From Aquatica leii (Eukaryota > Arthropoda > Insecta > Coleoptera > Lampyridae), in contig CM069435.1 of NCBI GenBank assembly GCA_035610365.1, positions 81,253,389-81,317,388 on the forward strand: a stretch of 64,000 bases of DNA, in the 5' to 3' direction. The notes below the pieces were generated by a model. The model ran no database searches and had not been told where the DNA came from. It saw only the letters and a program-made list of their open reading frames with translations. The translations under genes were made by a program, and so were the position numbers. Positions 28,771 to 42,538 of the stretch are shown here, in pieces (positions within the stretch are counted from its first letter, which is position 1; every line of letters begins with the position of its first letter).

Positions 28771-31315
28771 TATTTGAAATTGAAGACTTTTTTATAGCCA
28801 TTTTTCAAGTATATTACACTGAAAGCTTTATATCGTTGTAGAGAATTAAAAGATATCAAAAGCTGCAGTTGTCATTTAAAAAAATGTCGGTGATCTTATA
28901 ACTGAAAATGCAAATGTCAATAAACTGAACTTGTAGTTTTTTTCGAGAAAAATAAAACCTACATTTACTTTATATGCACACCGTATCTTTGTAACTACCT
29001 TTAGTAGCACATGTTTGTGCAAAACATTATTTTTAAAATAATAACACTGGACAAAATTTTAAAAGCAACTACAGATCAAAAAATAAAATTAAACGTTGGC
29101 AATTTTGTTAGTAAAAAAAGTTGTCAATTTTTTTAAAAAAGATGATAGTATACTATACCAAACAATAAAGTTAAGTGAAGAGGATTTAAAAAAAACATTT
29201 CTTAGACTTTGTTTTTGTATGTAAAATAGTGTTTGAAAATAGTTTATGTCGAATTTTTATTCATAAACTTATAAATTGTTAATATAAATCTATGGTTATA
29301 CAATGTTCTATATAATAGTGCTAGAATTGTGCATATATGTCAGGTAAGTAGAGTTGCACAAACAGAATAGATATTCCAATGGATTGTAATCATCACACAG
29401 TTTAACTTACAACCGATACAGAAAAACACAACATTAAACATGCATTCTTAAGCTTGTTACTTAGTTTAATGGTAGATAATGATAGTAAACCTTTAAACTT
29501 CTTCAAAGATTTCAAATTTTGTAAATATATCTACATTAAGTGTATCGTAGAAATAAGGCAAAGCATACTATGTAAAACAGTAGATTTTTTCAATTTATTG
29601 CAAATAAATAAGCACGAGTTTGAAAGTTTGCATCCGAACCGAAAGCGAGCTGAAATGCGTACGAGTCAAAAATGCACATTTTTTACGAATTATATACTAT
29701 ACTTGTTCTACGACTATATATTTAATTCCTTATTAAAATCAAATAAATGAAATTTTCTGTGTTTATATCACAAGGTACAAGTGTTATTACTGTTTAATTC
29801 TTGATTAATATACTAATTTTTTGACATTTATAAAAAAACTTAAAATACAATTGATTATTTGCATATTTAATAAATACTACCTAAGTACATTTTACAATTA
29901 ATTCATTTTAAAAACAAATTAGTAATATTTCTTTACAATTTACTAATTTTGTATAGATGTGCAGTTTGTGTAATTATCTGATTGTGTTAAATAGAATTTT
30001 ATAAAACATACAAAAATATATTCAATAAAAACTACATAAACCGCATTTGGCGGTTTTGACATTTAATTAAAATTGATTGATTTATGCAATATTAAATTTT
30101 ACAACTACACCAAATAGAATAATTATAAATGTTATATAATTTATACCTAACTTTTAATTTTGAAGCATTTGTAATTTTGCATTATTTAACATTATGAATT
30201 TAATAAAAAATATTTTACCCACAAGAATTTTTAATGAAATTGTATTAAAAAAATAAAATTTTTTAACTAAATTTAAATTGAAATAAGTTTCATATTATTA
30301 TATTATACAAACTACTAGTATAACACGATTGTAACAAAATATTTTGCAATTACTTTTCAACTCATTAAATCAATTTTGATTACCTATGATATTTGACAAA
30401 ATTATACGTCGGTATTACAACTTGATCCATTTTAATTAAATGACCTAAATCAAGATCTAAATGACGTAAAAAGTTATCTATAAACAGTACACAGTTACGA
30501 TAAAACCAAAACTACAGCAGGTACAAATCCCGATAATAACCATATATTCTATATAATGTTTTAACGCAGCCCTTACATTTACTATAACATACAACACATA
30601 GTTTGCCTTTAAAATACGATAACAATATACACATTACATAATCGATTTATAATTAAGGTCGAAATGTAATCAGTTCAGTGGCCAATTCTGCAAATGACAA
30701 GACCTTTTAATTGGTTTTGCGTTCATCAGTGCTACAATCAATAGATATTGGTTTTCAATTTGCAAAAGTTTAATCATAATAATAGCAGCATGTATATGGC
30801 ATCGGTGCTATAAAACATTACAAAACTTTTCTTTGATTAATGACAGCGTTTAACGCATATTACCGTTAAAATTTAAACAATTAAACGCATAGACCTTTCG
30901 GATAAATGAATAATAGGAAATCGCGTAATAGTTTGGTATAGTTTATTCTAAAAATATTGTAAAAACATCATTAAGAAAATACAGTTACAATTTATTATTG
31001 ATATCAACATTTGTAATTTGCTAGAATTTTGTTAGAAATAATGTATGCTGAAGTTATTGATCAAATTAGGTTTCAGTTTCTTTAGATACATACAATTTCA
31101 GTATTTACGTTAATAATTTATATCATTTAATTATGTCTATGTTATTTACGTAAGAAAACTACTAATTGTACCTGAATTATTTATTAAAAATTTATTGAAC
31201 AACTACGAAAAAAGTTATGCTATAGCGAAATGATTTACATAAACAAGTAAGTTGTTACACTAATAAATAAATTAAAAAATAACAACAATAACACTTTTTG
31301 TTTTATTAAATTCAG
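28771..31315. other. Very AT-rich DNA, no gene seen
   Basis: Nothing recognisable; the open frame at 29454-29750 has no familiar motif and is probably chance. Confidence 0.4.
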
Positions 31316-33290
31316 ATAAAAATGAAGATTAAGATGAAAATGAAGATGAAGATGAAAAAAAAGATGAAGATAAAGCTGAAGATGGGGAGAGAATGAGAGG
31401 ATATATAAGGAAAATTTTTAATACAATATGGAAAGGGAAGGAATTGCCAGAGAGTTGGAAAGAAAGTCTAATTCTGCCGGTTTATAAGGGAGGGGATAGG
31501 AAGGAGGTAAAGAATTATAGAGGGATTAGTGTCACTAATGTAAGTTATAAATTGTATGCCATGATTATACAAAGGAGGCTGGAGAAAGAAGTGAAAGAAA
31601 AAAAACTATTACCAGATTGGCAGATGGGATTTAGAGTGAGAAGAAAGGCAATAGACAATGTTTATATATTGAAGCAGTTAGTGAATGGAGAGCTAGATAA
31701 GAAAAGGGGTAAGGTATACGCGTTCTTTATGGACATAGAAGCTGCGTTTGATAATGTGAATAAGAAAAAACTATAGAGGGTGTTAAGAAAAAAGGGAATA
31801 GAAGAACAACTAGTGAGGAAACTGGAAGGAATATATAAAAAGACAAAGAATAAGGTAAAAATAGGGGATAGTGTTAGTGAAGTGTTTTGGACGAGGAAAG
31901 GGCTAAAGCAGGGGTGTTCTCTTAGCCCTATTTTATTTGCACTGTATATAGGGGACATAGAAGAAATGTTGAAGGGAGGTCAGTGTGGTGGGGTTGTCAT
32001 AGAAGGAGGGATTAAAGTGTGGGTGTTGGCATATGCAAACGATATGGTCATGGTGGCAAAAAATGAGTTGGAGATGAAAGGTATGATAAATACGATAAAA
32101 AGGTATCTGGAAAGGAAAAACTTGGGTTTAAATGTGAGAAAGTCGAAGATGGTAATTTTTCAAAAAGGAAGAGGAGGGAACAAAAAGAGGAGTTAAGTTG
32201 GGGAGAACAGAAGATAGAGGCAGTGAATGAAGTGACATATTTGGGATATAGGCTAAGGTATGATAATAAAGATGATGCGCATATAAGGCAGTTAGCAAAG
32301 ACGGGTAACAGGGTATTAGGGCAGGTATGGAGTTTAGGGGAAAGAGTATTTGGGAAGGAGATCGAGAAGAGAAGATGGCTGTTTGAAAAATTGATTAAAA
32401 GTGTGTGATGTACGGGGTGGAGGTATGGGGTTGGAAAGAGTGGAACCTATTGGAAAGGGTACAAAAAAAATATTAAAAATGGATACTAGGTTTAGACAGG
32501 GAGACGCGAGGAAGAGGGGAAGTTAGAGAAGATTAGAATAGAAGCAGGAAAAAGGGCGATGGGTTATGAAGAGAAAATGAAGGAAAGGAGAGAATGTAAA
32601 ATTTTGCAATGTTGCTGGAGGACGGTAAAAGATAGCACAAACATATATGGACAGGAAGAAAGGAAACTGTACTATCAACGAGGAGGTTTTGCAAGAGAAG
32701 AGGTGGAAAGAAGGAGCGAGGAAGAGAAGTTAAATACGCGGGAGATAGTAAGAAGAGATAAAGATTCGCATGTGCAAGAAAGCGAAGGAAAGATAACGTA
32801 AGGTATGGGAATATAATTTTCAGGGGGGTTCCTAAGTATCTGATGGGGAGGAGAAGCTTAGGAGAGAAACGACTTATAGCCAGGTTTAGATGCGGAAATG
32901 AAGAGAATTTAAATAAGTATTGGAAGGAGGATGTAAGGAGGAGATGTAGATTATGTGGGGAGGGATGGGAGGATATACAGCACTTGAGTGAGGAGTGTGA
33001 CAAGCTAAGGAAAGAAATGAGGGGGAGGAAGGCTTTGCTTGGGGAGGAGGGAGAGGGATTGGATTGGATAAAAGCAGTAAAGGAAAGAAGGATAAGAGGA
33101 GAGAATTAGGTCTAAAGTATTAGAATAATTAGATGGTGATGGGAAGATTTTAGGAAAGAAAGTTTTTTTTTTTTAGTTTTTAATTTCTGTACAAATTATA
33201 TATTATGCTAAGAGAATGATGTAAGGGTAACGTAACCTATTGTAAGGCCGAATGGCTAAACAATTAACAATAAATAATAATAAAAACGAA
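31316..33290 (+). mobile_element. 5'-truncated LINE (insect type) with A-rich tail
   Basis: It begins with a purine-rich GATGAAGAT simple repeat (31316-31395), then RT and C-terminal coding, and ends near 33290 with a short AATAAT tail after a 3' leader. The coding strand is strongly purine-rich, unlike its surroundings. Confidence 0.75.
31393..33110 (+). pseudogene. LINE reverse transcriptase with C-terminal zinc motif
   Basis: Successive frames give LPESWKESLILPVYKGG, KNYRGISVTN, QMGFR, the FMDIEAAFDNVNK finger motif, KGLKQGCSLSPILFALY, and LAYANDMV, where the active-site YADD has become YAND. Then come LGLNVRKSKMV, TYLGYRL, and at the end a CRLCGEGWEDIQHLSEEC zinc-knuckle-like motif. A TAG at 31774, frameshifts near 32190 and 32400-32560 and the active-site change make it dead. 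The endonuclease domain is missing (5' truncation). The style matches LINEs frequent in ants and beetles. Confidence 0.85.
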
Positions 33291-35480
33291 TGAATTCCAA
33301 AATGCGGCCTACTTCTACTACTTCGTAGCGCGCGATTTTCTCTCTCTAAAAAGTGTATTTAAGAATAACATGTACGTGTATGAATTTAAAAATGCACTAC
33401 CCTGTATATTGTTTGAATGTAAGTTACTTTTTTATTTCTCGACGCCATCTATCATCGTTAGTCCGTTTTGACCGAGTAAACCAAAAGTCGTCATTTTTAC
33501 GTTTCACGTCGTTAACTACATAACATATGCCTGCGTGAATTAAAAATTAATTTCTGAAAACATCCACGTGTTGTGACACGATGCATAATAAAAATATCTA
33601 TACATAATTAATTTATTCAACGCAGGGTAAATGTCTTCTCTATTCTTTATTTGGATTAAAGGTAATTTCTATGTCGTTTCTCCAGCGCCATGTGCTACCT
33701 CCCATAGCTGGGTTTCCTTGCCCGTACAAGTTTAAAATCTACGATGGAAAAGTTCTAAATGGAAGCATTCAACCTACGAACTCTGCGATACAAGGGCAGA
33801 TACAATTGATATTTCTATTCGGAGGCAATTGACGTTTAAATAATACCACCTTAGACAAAAGTGCAAATGTAATAGCATACGATACGTTTCGTTTCTATTA
33901 CCTTTTATAAATATTTCTTTTTACCTGTTGTAAAATTTGGGAGTCACCAGGTAGACACGATTATTTTCAGGTAGTTTGATTACAGAAAGCCAGTAGGAAA
34001 ACGTTTTTTGAAAGTACACCTGAATCTTGGTAAGTCAATTTTTGATTTTAACTATTCGCTGTCGCTACGGTGCTGCTCATGAATCATATTTACTAATCGT
34101 GACAAAACGTATAAAATGATTTGCTTTTTATTTCTATTAATCAATTAGTTTAAGTTAAATTGCTATCGTATACGTCAATCGTCAATTATTACTATTAATG
34201 TAATTTACTTACAAAGTTTTTTGTATGTCCTGGTTGTTACACTTCTGATTTAAGTGTAGTGTAAGTTGCCGATACTTCTGATGTTTTAGTTCCTACGTAT
34301 ACTTGTATTCGAACTAAATTTATTGACTGTGATGCTATCAAATTATCTCTAATTGTTATTGATTCAAATTTTAGTTTATTCTTCTCTCTTTAAGTTATTT
34401 TTCTAACATTAATTAAAGTACAATTGTTGTTAACCATTTCGTTTCTTTCATCAATTTCTCCACCTTTACGAACCTTAAAATTTTATAGAAGCTTTGGGCC
34501 TCCTGTGCTGATCTAGCAAGAGCTATTTCTGCAAAAAGAGATCTGGCGCCCATTAAAATATATGTATCACTTGAACCTCCCCTCTCTCCGATAGGTATTA
34601 TTTCAATCCTACATCGACTTGGCCGTGCAGGGTTTATTAATTACAAGAAACTTGTAACAAACAATTGTAAACCACCACTTTGTACCTGGCTAGTTACTCG
34701 TAACGTTAAAAACCTTTTTATCGTGTGGTGGTTAACGAGTTGTCAAATCGTTTCGTACTATTCTCACTAACCGAATACTGTTGATAAATCAAAAAATTGC
34801 TCGCGTATCATTCAGACCTTCGTTACAGGTTATTACATTACTTGTATCTACGTTGTTCTTACAGGTTAGAAAACTTTACATTGAAAATTATATAAATATC
34901 CTACAGCTAGCTAAAGAAAATTGAACATTAAGACCTAACCGACTACGTGTTCTCCCCCATAACGTGCCTAACCCTATCAGATAATAAAAATTAGTGTCTA
35001 ACCAAAAGAAGAAAAGTACTTATAGTATCTATAAACTGTTCACCCATATATAAGAATAATTTCTAGTGAAAGAACGGCGTGACGTTCCTAAATAATCTAA
35101 ATTTTGTTAGGCGCCTCAAAAACATCTAAACTATTTGCGTGTCACGCCAAAAATAATGGAAGAACATGCGCAAATTCGTTTTGGCTGCGCTGCTAATTTT
35201 ATTATTACAATACGTATATAAGATATAGAAAAAAATAAAATCAAAAACGTCAAAAACAGAAGCTGCAGTTAAAGCTATAGATTTTTTCAGTATCTAATTT
35301 AAAACAAATCAGTGTTTGAACTTAAACACGTCATGTAACCAGTACGTTTACAAAAACTATTTTATAATAAAATATTTTTTTAAGAAAACAGAAAAAACAT
35401 TAATTAATTCAATTCAGCTAGCATAGACTTAATAATAAATGAAAAAATTAAATACAAAAGCAGTGATTTGCTACAAAAGC
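33291..35480. other. Mixed DNA, no gene seen
   Basis: No coding signal. It includes a dispersed repeat (33956-34117) also found at 40723-40885. Confidence 0.45.
33956..34117 (+). repeat. Dispersed direct repeat, copy 1
   Basis: It starts ACACGATTATTTTCAGGTAG and ends ACGTATAAAATGA; copy 2 at 40723-40885 is near-identical with small indels and the same orientation. Noncoding; family unknown. Confidence 0.85.
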
Positions 35481-35489
35481 TAACCTATT

Positions 35490-36545
35490 TATTTCGAAAA
35501 ATAATCAGGACGAAAAACACCAGGCAAAACAACATTACCATCTTTATTTTTAAAAAGGATACAAAACAAAATCTAAATAATTACAGAGAAATAAATCTCC
35601 TTTGCACGATATCAAAATAAATGACCCAACTAATCGCAAAAAAATTAACGCAAGAGCTGAAAATAAGTAAAAAAGAACCAAACTTATAAAAACAGATCGA
35701 CAATAGATGCTATGTTTATATTGCGAACAAACTTTGACAAGAAATATCTATAACTACTGAAATAAGGCAAAGGCAGTTCTACTCTTTTTAATACATCCAT
35801 ATATTAAATTTTAAAAAACGCCAACAAAATCAAAGCAGAGTATAAAATAAAAGAATGTACTAAATATCTTATGCTACGCTGAGGACGTCATAATTATAAT
35901 TAAAAACAAGAATGCCCTTCAACGCTTCTTTTATGACTTTAAAACAACTACTGAAAGATTTACTATGAAAATATCGAATAAGACGCAATTCATGGTATTA
36001 TGAAAGGACCCGATACGAAGCAAACTGGTTGTTAATGACAAACCTATCAATCAAGTAATGAAATATCTTGGAACTGATATATGTAGTGACAGAAACATGT
36101 CTTAAACTGTACAAGCACAAGCTAACAAAGCATCTGCAGTGTCGAGATATCTACGAGATATAATATGGTAAAACAAGACTATGTCTACCGACAGTAGACC
36201 AATCTTGATATAAGCAGAAAAAACAAGGGGTGGAACATCAAAAACTAAGAAATTACTAAAATTCTAATACTATTTAGTACAGAAAAAGAAGCGAAGATAT
36301 CTGAGAAACATGTAAAATACAAGATGTTGTCAAGTAGGTTCGAGATCAAAGAAGATACTGGAAGAACGATGTAAACATAATGTCTAAACAAAGAATAACA
36401 AAATTAGTAAGAATACAAAAACTAACAAAGTTTGTATGCTTTCTAAAAAATGGAAACCACTCTGAACATCAACATCTTAAGGCAGATAAAAAATAAATGG
36501 AAAAGAAACCTGGCATTCTCTTATAATAAGTAGGAAAAGAAAAAT
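35490..36545 (+). pseudogene. LINE reverse transcriptase remnant (RTE-like)
   Basis: Shifting frames give LPSLFLKRI / LNNYREINLL (N-terminal palm), then LCYAEDVIIIIKNKN (YADD degraded to YAED), MKISNKTQFMV, KLVVNDKPINQVMKYLGTDI, SDRNMS, QANKASAVSRYLRDIIW, and RSEDI*ETCKIQDVV near the end. The order and spacing are those of an RT plus its C-terminal region. Many stops. Endonuclease not seen. Confidence 0.8.
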
Positions 36546-36929
36546 AATAATTTAAAGTAGTTTTTTGTCACATTAATGTGTTCATTTTTGAAGTACTCAT
36601 TTTTACCGACAGGAAAAAAATTTAGTTCCGAATGTTGAAAATACAGAACTCTACAAAGCTAAAATTGTTTCGTCTCTATTTTAGAAAATATAACTCCCAA
36701 TTATTTAGTAAAGTTTCATCTACTAATCAAAATTGAATAAAGTAAAAAACGTCTTCTATTTTGTGTGCAGACAGTTTTTAAAAATCTATTTTTTTAAGGT
36801 AAATTGGGGCATGCCGCAAGGTTACAAATAAGGCTAAGTGCCTATCTTTTGTGGATGTTGGCTATCACATTGGACTATATTATTTTGTTCACTGCCACTT
36901 TGAATAGACTTGTTGATGTCATTCTAGTC

Positions 36930-38620
36930 CAAAGCACTCTAGTTTTCTGCGTTTAATATTTGTAAGATATTTTAGTTCTCCGCCGATACGTTGCAAGATG
37001 GTTTCGTTTGATACGTGGTGCACCCATGGGACTCTAAGCATTTGGCGGTAACACCACATCTTGAATGTTTCCATGCATTTACATAACGCATCGCTAAGGC
37101 GCCACGCTTCTGCCTCATATAGGAGGGTTGAAAGTACATAAGTTCTTAAAAACCTGATTCGATTGGATATTATCCAATAATAGGTTACAAAGTGTTTTGC
37201 GCATTTTATTAAATGTACCTCTTGCTTTTTTGATTCGGCATCTTATTTCTTGAGAGTGTTCCCAGTCCGTGTTCAAAATGCAGCCCAGGTATGCGTCTGT
37301 CTTGGCCATTGTAAGCGCTATATTGTACGTAGTAAACTGTAAGTTGCAAACGTCGTGTTTATTGATAATTAATATTTGCGTTTCGTTGCAGTTTATCTCT
37401 ATACCATAACTGTTGCAGGCAGACGTTACACGGTTTATACTTCTGTGAAGTCCCTCTCCAGTATCGAGCATAACAACGGTATCATCCGCATATCTTTGGT
37501 TTTCTATTATTTCTCCGTTTATTATTATTCTATTGTGTAGTGGTTTCTTTAAATAAATGTTATTAGTATGCATTAAATAGAAGAGGCGACAGTATACAAC
37601 TTTGACGTACTCCTTTCCTTATGGCCTTTTGTTGTAAGTATAGATTTGATATTATCTCAAATTTCTGTCGTCGATTCCCGACTGACGATTAATTGGGATG
37701 GGTTTAATATGTTGGACTTTGTCAAAATTGCTTTTTATTGTCTTTAACTGGTTTTAATACTCTTTTGTGTAGTTCTTTAAATTTCTCACTATTTCTGTGT
37801 TGTTTTCTTTCTTCCATAAGTTCCAGGATGGTATCTGTCATCCATTCTTGTTTTTTGTCATCCTATCAAGCTTCAGTTTTTCTTATGTGACTTTGTTATA
37901 TGGTTGCTATTTTCTTATATAGTTTTAAGTTCATTGTTTATCCTTTCTTTGGTTTGCTGGAGTGTGGGGGCATTTTCTTTACTACTTTCTTTAGTCGTAG
38001 TTTAGCACGAGCTAGCTACAGGTTGTGAACTGATGGAATGTTTGCACTTGGATACATTTTACAAGAGACAACCGCATTGCGATATAGTCTGTTTATCATC
38101 ACAAAATCAGTTTGATTTCTCACGATTCTGCGGTTGTTATCAGCTGGAGATTTCTATGTGTATAGTCTTCTGGTAGGTAGTTTAAAGAAGGTGTTCATGA
38201 TTGTAAAGTCAATTTTCTGACATAATTCTAATATCTGTTCTCTATCATTTTTACTCCTAGTTCAAAATCTCCTACCACATGTTCAACCTTTTCTTTTCCA
38301 ACATTGGCATTCATGTCTGTATTTTTTTTTCTTTGTGTGTTTGAGAGCAGTTTTAAGCTGTTTGTAGAACACTTCGATCTTTGCTTCATTGCTTTTAGAC
38401 GTCGCGTCGGTGTGTACGTTTGTATAATGTTTAGGTCAAATGGTTTTGCTTTGGTCATAATTAATCCAACTCTACTCCAAATAGAGATTACATTGGTTTG
38501 TTTATTGAGAATTATTGCTACTCCGTTTTTGTGTCTAGTAGTATCGACTATGTATGGTGTTTGTTTATAGTGCGGTGACCTGAATTTAACCATCTTGTCT
38601 CATTGCATCTTAGTGTATTG
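36930..38620 (-). pseudogene. LINE with endonuclease and reverse transcriptase, decayed
   Basis: On the minus strand the endonuclease region comes first: 38593-38228 has RHKNGVAIILNKQ and LNIIQTYTPTRR, then VVGDFELG. At about 38210-38000 follow TFFKLPTRRLYT*KSPADNNRRIVRNQ and NIPSVHN. RT follows at 37640-37115 with GVRQSCILSPLLFN, QRYADDTVVML (intact YADD) and YLGCILNTDWEHSQEIRCRI. The C-terminal end runs to about 36930 with LLYEAEAWR and FKMWCYRQMLR. A central part of RT seems deleted between 37640 and 38000. Frameshifts and stops make it inactive. Confidence 0.85.
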
Positions 38621-38921
38621 ATTTGAACTCGTTTTACCTCTCTCAATATATTTGCGGCTTTTCAGGATTGGTACATGCTTTGTACATTTTACGTACCAAT
38701 TATCTTTTTGTGGTTTATTTTAAAGACATCTTTGGAACACCGGAAGATTCAATTCAATTCAATTTCATACATGTATTTAACTTTTTCAATGTATTACATT
38801 TTTAAAGTTTAATCCTATATGTTAACAATATAGCTTACATAACCCCATTGGATCGGTTTTCCACCTCCGAGTTGCTTCTTTGGTTTCTAACTTTTCCGCT
38901 GGGTTGACTTTTCATTCTAAC

Positions 38922-39225
38922 TTAATCTAAGATGACATACTTAGGCCGCTTGTGCCTAGGCATGTCATCTCTATCGTATTCCCAGAGCCGCCGGATGAGG
39001 GGATTGGGATGGGCCGCAAGGTCTGCATGGAGCGCAGCTGCGGAATGGCGGACGAAGTCAGCGATCTTCGGGATGGCGAGTTCCTGATGGAGCCGGTCTG
39101 TTCGGAAGAACCAGGGGGCGTCAGCAATCATTCTGAAGATCTTGTTTTGGAAGATTTGGATCCTGGTGGTGTGAGTTTTGGCAGCGTAGAACCATACTTG
39201 TGCTGCGTACGTCGTGGCGGGACCG
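38922..39225 (-). pseudogene. C-terminal end of a jockey-type LINE ORF2
   Basis: One open frame reads YAAQVWFYAAKTHT, IQIFQNKIFRMIADAPWFFR, LAIPKIADFVRH and HPNPLIRRL, then a stop at 38922. This is the conserved tail of jockey-type ORF2 after the RT. It is open and clearly GC-richer than its surroundings, so it is recent. About 300 bp on the 3' side (to about 38700) has no coding and would be its 3' leader. Confidence 0.8.
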
Positions 39226-40050
39226 GAAGATTCTTAGCACCCTCTCCCTATTTAAGGGATACCCGGGACTGAATGCCTTTATTTGGTTTTGTGTATCCAT
39301 TGTAATATCTTGGGGAAGGTATATAAACTAGGTAGTTTTCCGTTGATTTACTGACTATGGTTTCAGCCGCTTATGCAGACGCTGTTGACAGCCGTCCACT
39401 CTGAGTCAGACGCTGTCGGTATTCCCAAAATCTGGATTAATGCAGTTGCCCAGGGTGTGGCATTTGGAGCCATAATTGAGTATTGGGCGACTTGTAAATA
39501 CCAGTCATCGCTGGCCATTCTCCGACTAAGTCGTTGAATGCGACCGTTCTTGATAAAAGGTACTACCCTATCTTTAAAAAAAAGGCTAGAAAGTAGGAAA
39601 TACATAGATTATGACAATAATACTTTCTAAATATCTCTGAGGCAGTAGTTAATAGCACTATGTTTTTACGTCAAGCCGAAGCAACATATAACATACCAAA
39701 ATCTACATTCAACAGAAAATATTTAGGTCGAAATCATCGTAAAATGGTAAACAATTAGTGTTAACAAAAGTAAAAGAAGACAATTGATGTGGTTGCACAT
39801 TAAGATTGTTCATTTTCTGAGCTAGAAATCAGATAATTAGTTAAAATTGAAAACTATCTTGATCAAAAAAATGTTTTTGCGATTTAAACAACAGTAACTA
39901 AGCATTTTTACTTTTCTATAAGGAAAGTATAGCAAGTGTTTTTCAAAAAAATTGCATTGCATAATTTTACGTTTCAAGGTCTCCTGAATCATTAAAATGT
40001 ATTTTGACAAAAAACATTTGAGTGTCTGTTTGTATGTCTGTGTGTCTGTG
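39226..40050. other. Mixed DNA, no gene recognised
   Basis: A GC-richer patch at 39360-39560 has an 80-codon open frame on the minus strand (39363-39605) without familiar motifs. Confidence 0.4.
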
Positions 40051-41100
40051 TGTAGCGATGCACCCACGATAACTGTCGAACCAAAAATCCTAGTAACTTA
40101 AAATTTGGTACGGTGCTGGCTTTTTATATTCTCTCGGCTCTGTCATCAGATGGGTCTAATAAAAAAACCAGAAATGAGTGTATCCGCCATTTTTAACAGT
40201 TTTTCTTATATAATTTTGTACGTATGTAAATTATTCAACTTATTTTTACAGTTTCTTATAGAGTTAACAATTCCTAACAATTTATTTGAATAAAAAAAAT
40301 TTCTAACTACATATAACAGTTTATTAGATATTTGATTTATAATTTAAAGTGAATTCCATATATAATTCTAGGTTCGAACCCTGCCTGTGACGATTTTTTT
40401 AGAAAAAAGTTTCATATCTTGAAGGAATAGAAGATACTTTAAAAAATAACAATTTTTCTGTATATTTTGTTGACTTGTTTATATACGGAGTGCTGCATCT
40501 TATTTAAATTATCTTTGGATGTACCCCACGATAACTCTGGAACCAAAAGTCCTTGTAACTTGAAGTTTGGTATGGAGCTGGCTTTTTATATTCTCTCTGC
40601 TTTGTCGAAAGATGGGTTTGGTAAAGAAACCGGAGGTGGGTGTATCCGCCATTTTTAACAGTTTTTCTTATATAATTTTGTACGTATTAAATTGTTCGAA
40701 TTATTTTTACAGTTACCATGAACACACGATTATTTTCAGGTAGTTTGATCACAGGAAGCCAGTTGAAAAACGTTTTCTGAAAGTACACCGCTAAATCTTG
40801 ATAAGTCAATTTTTGATTTTAACTATTCGCTGTCGCTACAGTGCTGCTCATGAATCATATTTACTAATCATGACAAAACGTATAAAATGAACGCCATTTT
40901 TAACAGTTTTTCTTATATAATTTTGTACGTATTAAATTGTTCGAATTATTTTTACAGTCTCTTATAGAGATAATTCTTTCTAACAATTTATTCAAATAAA
41001 AAAAATTTCAACATTAACAATTTATCAGATATTTAATTTATAATTTAAAATGAATTCACAAATATAATATAGTTAGGAATCCTGCCTGCGACGATTTTAT
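40051..41100 (+). repeat. Degenerate repeat array broken by another repeat
   Basis: A unit with CCACGATAACT, GCTGGCTTTTTATATTCTCTC, GCCATTTTTAACAGTTTTTC and TCGAACCCTGCCTG...CGATTTT occurs at 40051-40400, again at 40520-40720, and in part at 40888-41100. The dispersed repeat copy 2 (40723-40885) lies between the second and third. Noncoding. Confidence 0.7.
40723..40885 (+). repeat. Dispersed direct repeat, copy 2
   Basis: Near-identical to 33956-34117. Confidence 0.85.
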
Positions 41101-41502
41101 TTTAGTAATTTAGTAAAGGGGTAAGTAATATCGAGGCGCACAAATATAATACATATCACTTCAAAATGGTTTTATGACAACATAATCAAAAAAAAAATAT
41201 GTAGACATTCTTTCATCATTCCTTATAGGTAAGTCGTGTAGTGACCATACCAGTTTTTTTATTTAAATTTTTGACGTATATTGCCATGAGCTATTCTTAA
41301 CTTTTAATTTCGTTGCGACACGTGTTTACGAAGCGCTGTTTTGAAATTTTTCTAAAATTTTCAATTAATGTAATTGTTGAGTGAAAATTCTTTAAAAAGT
41401 AGAGTGCAGTATAACAAATTTTATAAAAAATAAAAAACATTAATATACAATTGAACAGTGTTTGGTTAATTTAAAATGGCATAGTCCTAGAAACATTTCA
41501 CT

Positions 41503-41506
41503 CTCT
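41503..41506. repeat. 4-bp target duplication of the LTR element (left)
   Basis: CTCT here and at 48737-48740. Confidence 0.6.
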
Positions 41507-42538
41507 TGTTGCCGCAACTCAGGTAATTTAGGTAAGAGAAGAGCGCGCTAACAAACAATATAAGAAATCAATCAAACAATTAGAAAAATTGTCAAAATTG
41601 GTCAATTAACTTCTGATGTCAGGGATGCCAAATAGTTTCATTTTAAGACTAAACTATTAAAAGTCTTAATCTGCAATAAAAGTTACACAACATAAAATTC
41701 ATTGAATCACTCTCAAAATATTTAAAATCCTATATTCAAAAACAAAACAAAAACAATAATATAAAATTCAGTAAAGTTACTTAAAACTAAAAATAGAAAC
41801 TTTTGTCATTTAAATTATTAAACTTAAAATTAAGAGAATACCGGTATTTCTTTACATGTGGTAAGAAAACAATTTTATTTAAGTTACTTGAAATATGCAA
41901 TTGTAATATTGATATTAATTAGAGAAATTTATCATTTAGTATTTAACAAGTTACGTTAAGATGCAAGTTATTTAACAAGAAGAAAACTCAAGTTGTTGCT
42001 AAGGCATTTATCAACGAAAAGGAATGTAGAGATAAGGCAAACTCACGCATACGGATCAAATTTCCAATAGAATGCAAAGTTGATGTCGTCCAACGTTGAG
42101 ATTGACGGATGATAACCTTGGGAAATTTCCCATAAAAACGATGGTGAAGCGTATTTTCTTTATGAAAATCGATTCGGATCGTTGGTATTTATTGTATTAT
42201 GCACATACCAAACCCATTTGAATTATTAAGATAATGATAATTTCGTTACAGGTAAAATCGGAATCGGTATATAAAAAAAAAGTCTGTATTATTAACACAG
42301 ACTTTTTAAATAAAGATATTGTAGATATTAGTTAAGATAAAGAAACTACATCACTTCAACAAATGAAGTACTACTTCTGTACTCGTCAGAGACTCAGTAC
42401 CGAATGACTGAAGGTTGACAACGCCCTTGAAAAGTAAGAATTCCACAAAATAAAAGTAAAGGAAGGTTTACACGCAAATTTTAATTAAATAATACAAATA
42501 ATTTAAAATCAAGTAATAACAGTAACGGAAACGTTACA
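41507..42538 (-). repeat. 3' LTR
   Basis: 1032 bp, matching 47705-48736. A hairpin AAAAAGTCTGT...ACAGACTTTTT lies inside at about 42278-42310. Confidence 0.95.

Noticed and set aside
29454..29750. 98-codon open frame
   Set aside because: AT-rich composition and no recognisable motif or splice context; likely chance.
31662..33003. Minus-strand open frames up to 156 codons
   Set aside because: Antisense to the purine-rich LINE coding strand, which lacks stop codons on the complement.
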